The notes beneath the pieces are model-generated. The model was not told the DNA's origin. It made no database searches and worked only from the letters and a program-made list of their open reading frames with translations. The position numbers were made by a program, and so were the translations under genes. From Clostridiales bacterium (lineage in GTDB: Bacteria; Bacillota; Clostridia; Peptostreptococcales; Anaerovoracaceae), in contig WRFF01000018.1 of the NCBI GenBank assembly GCA_009778945.1, positions 1 through 16,288 of the forward strand: 16,288 nucleotides of DNA. The letters are read 5' to 3'. Each line of letters begins with the position of its first letter. Position 1 is the stretch's first letter. Below, piece after piece: positions 16,166 to 16,288 of this stretch.

Positions 16166-16288
16166 ATGGCTAAAGCAAAATTTGAGAGGACAAAACCTCA
16201 CGTAAACATTGGGACGATCGGGCATATCGACCATGGGAAGACGACGCTGACGGCGGCGATCACGAAGACGCTGTACGACCGTTACAAT
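16166..16288 (+). CDS. tuf: Elongation factor Tu, N-terminal part, cut by window edge
   Basis: The first 41 residues of EF-Tu, the GTPase that brings aminoacyl-tRNA to the ribosome. [19 protein letters not shown] is the standard start, followed by the P-loop GHIDHGKT, where most bacterial EF-Tu have Val rather than Ile at the position equivalent to E. coli Val20. The family has about 395-400 residues, so some 90% lies to the right. The start is ATG 16166, with AAAGGAGA (16153-16160) 5 nt upstream. Confidence 0.97.
   Translation, partial: MAKAKFERTKPHVNIGTIGHIDHGKTTLTAAITKTLYDRYN

Overview
The window looks like chromosomal DNA of a moderately high-GC Gram-positive bacterium of the Clostridia type. 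The evidence is a type III glutamine synthetase, a clostridial-style hexameric glutamate dehydrogenase, separate CoaB and CoaC proteins, a DUF2520 gene overlapping panC, a 3D-domain envelope protein, an EIIC-like membrane protein beside a class III aminotransferase, a tRNA with encoded CCA, and strong Shine-Dalgarno sites. This is inferred from gene content, and I do not name a genus. There are no phage genes, transposases, CRISPR arrays or rRNA genes. The window is mostly housekeeping metabolism; the unexplained sequence lies between genes.

Layout. 1-792 is the C-terminal half of an acyl-CoA synthetase (+). 797-2559 (-) is a two-gene pantothenate unit: a DUF2520 Rossmann protein (candidate ketopantoate reductase) overlapping panC. 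2640-4109 (+) is an ion-transporter-type membrane protein. 4125-5009 (-) is a DUF362 protein. 5105-6764 (-) is gdhA followed by an overlapping alkyltransferase-like (ATL) gene. 6946-7030 (-) is tRNA-Leu(CAG), with its own promoter and terminator. 7031-7406 has no gene but holds a 131-bp element with 26-bp inverted repeats. 7407-10881 (+) is a tightly overlapping coaB-coaC-glnN operon. 10889-12958 (-) is a 3D-domain protein followed by a membrane-tethered periplasmic-binding-type domain. 13111-15528 (+) is a gabT-like aminotransferase followed by an orphan EIIC-type membrane protein. 15529-16165 is a 637-bp gap with folded sequence and one small possible ORF. 16166 to the edge is the start of tuf (EF-Tu).

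How the genes fit together. PanC, the DUF2520 protein, CoaB and CoaC cover steps of pantothenate and coenzyme A synthesis, and the acyl-CoA synthetase uses CoA. GdhA, GlnN and the GabT-like enzyme handle glutamate, glutamine and amino-group transfer. The envelope genes (3D protein, tethered binding domain) are divergent from the aminotransferase unit and share an intergenic region with opposed promoters.

I found no clear new multi-gene system. The best leads are the 131-bp inverted-repeat element upstream of coaB, the folded and partly open region at 15529-15905 before tuf, two genes whose promoters seem to place transcription starts at the initiation codon, an orphan EIIC protein paired with an aminotransferase, and a membrane-tethered solute-binding domain with no permease.
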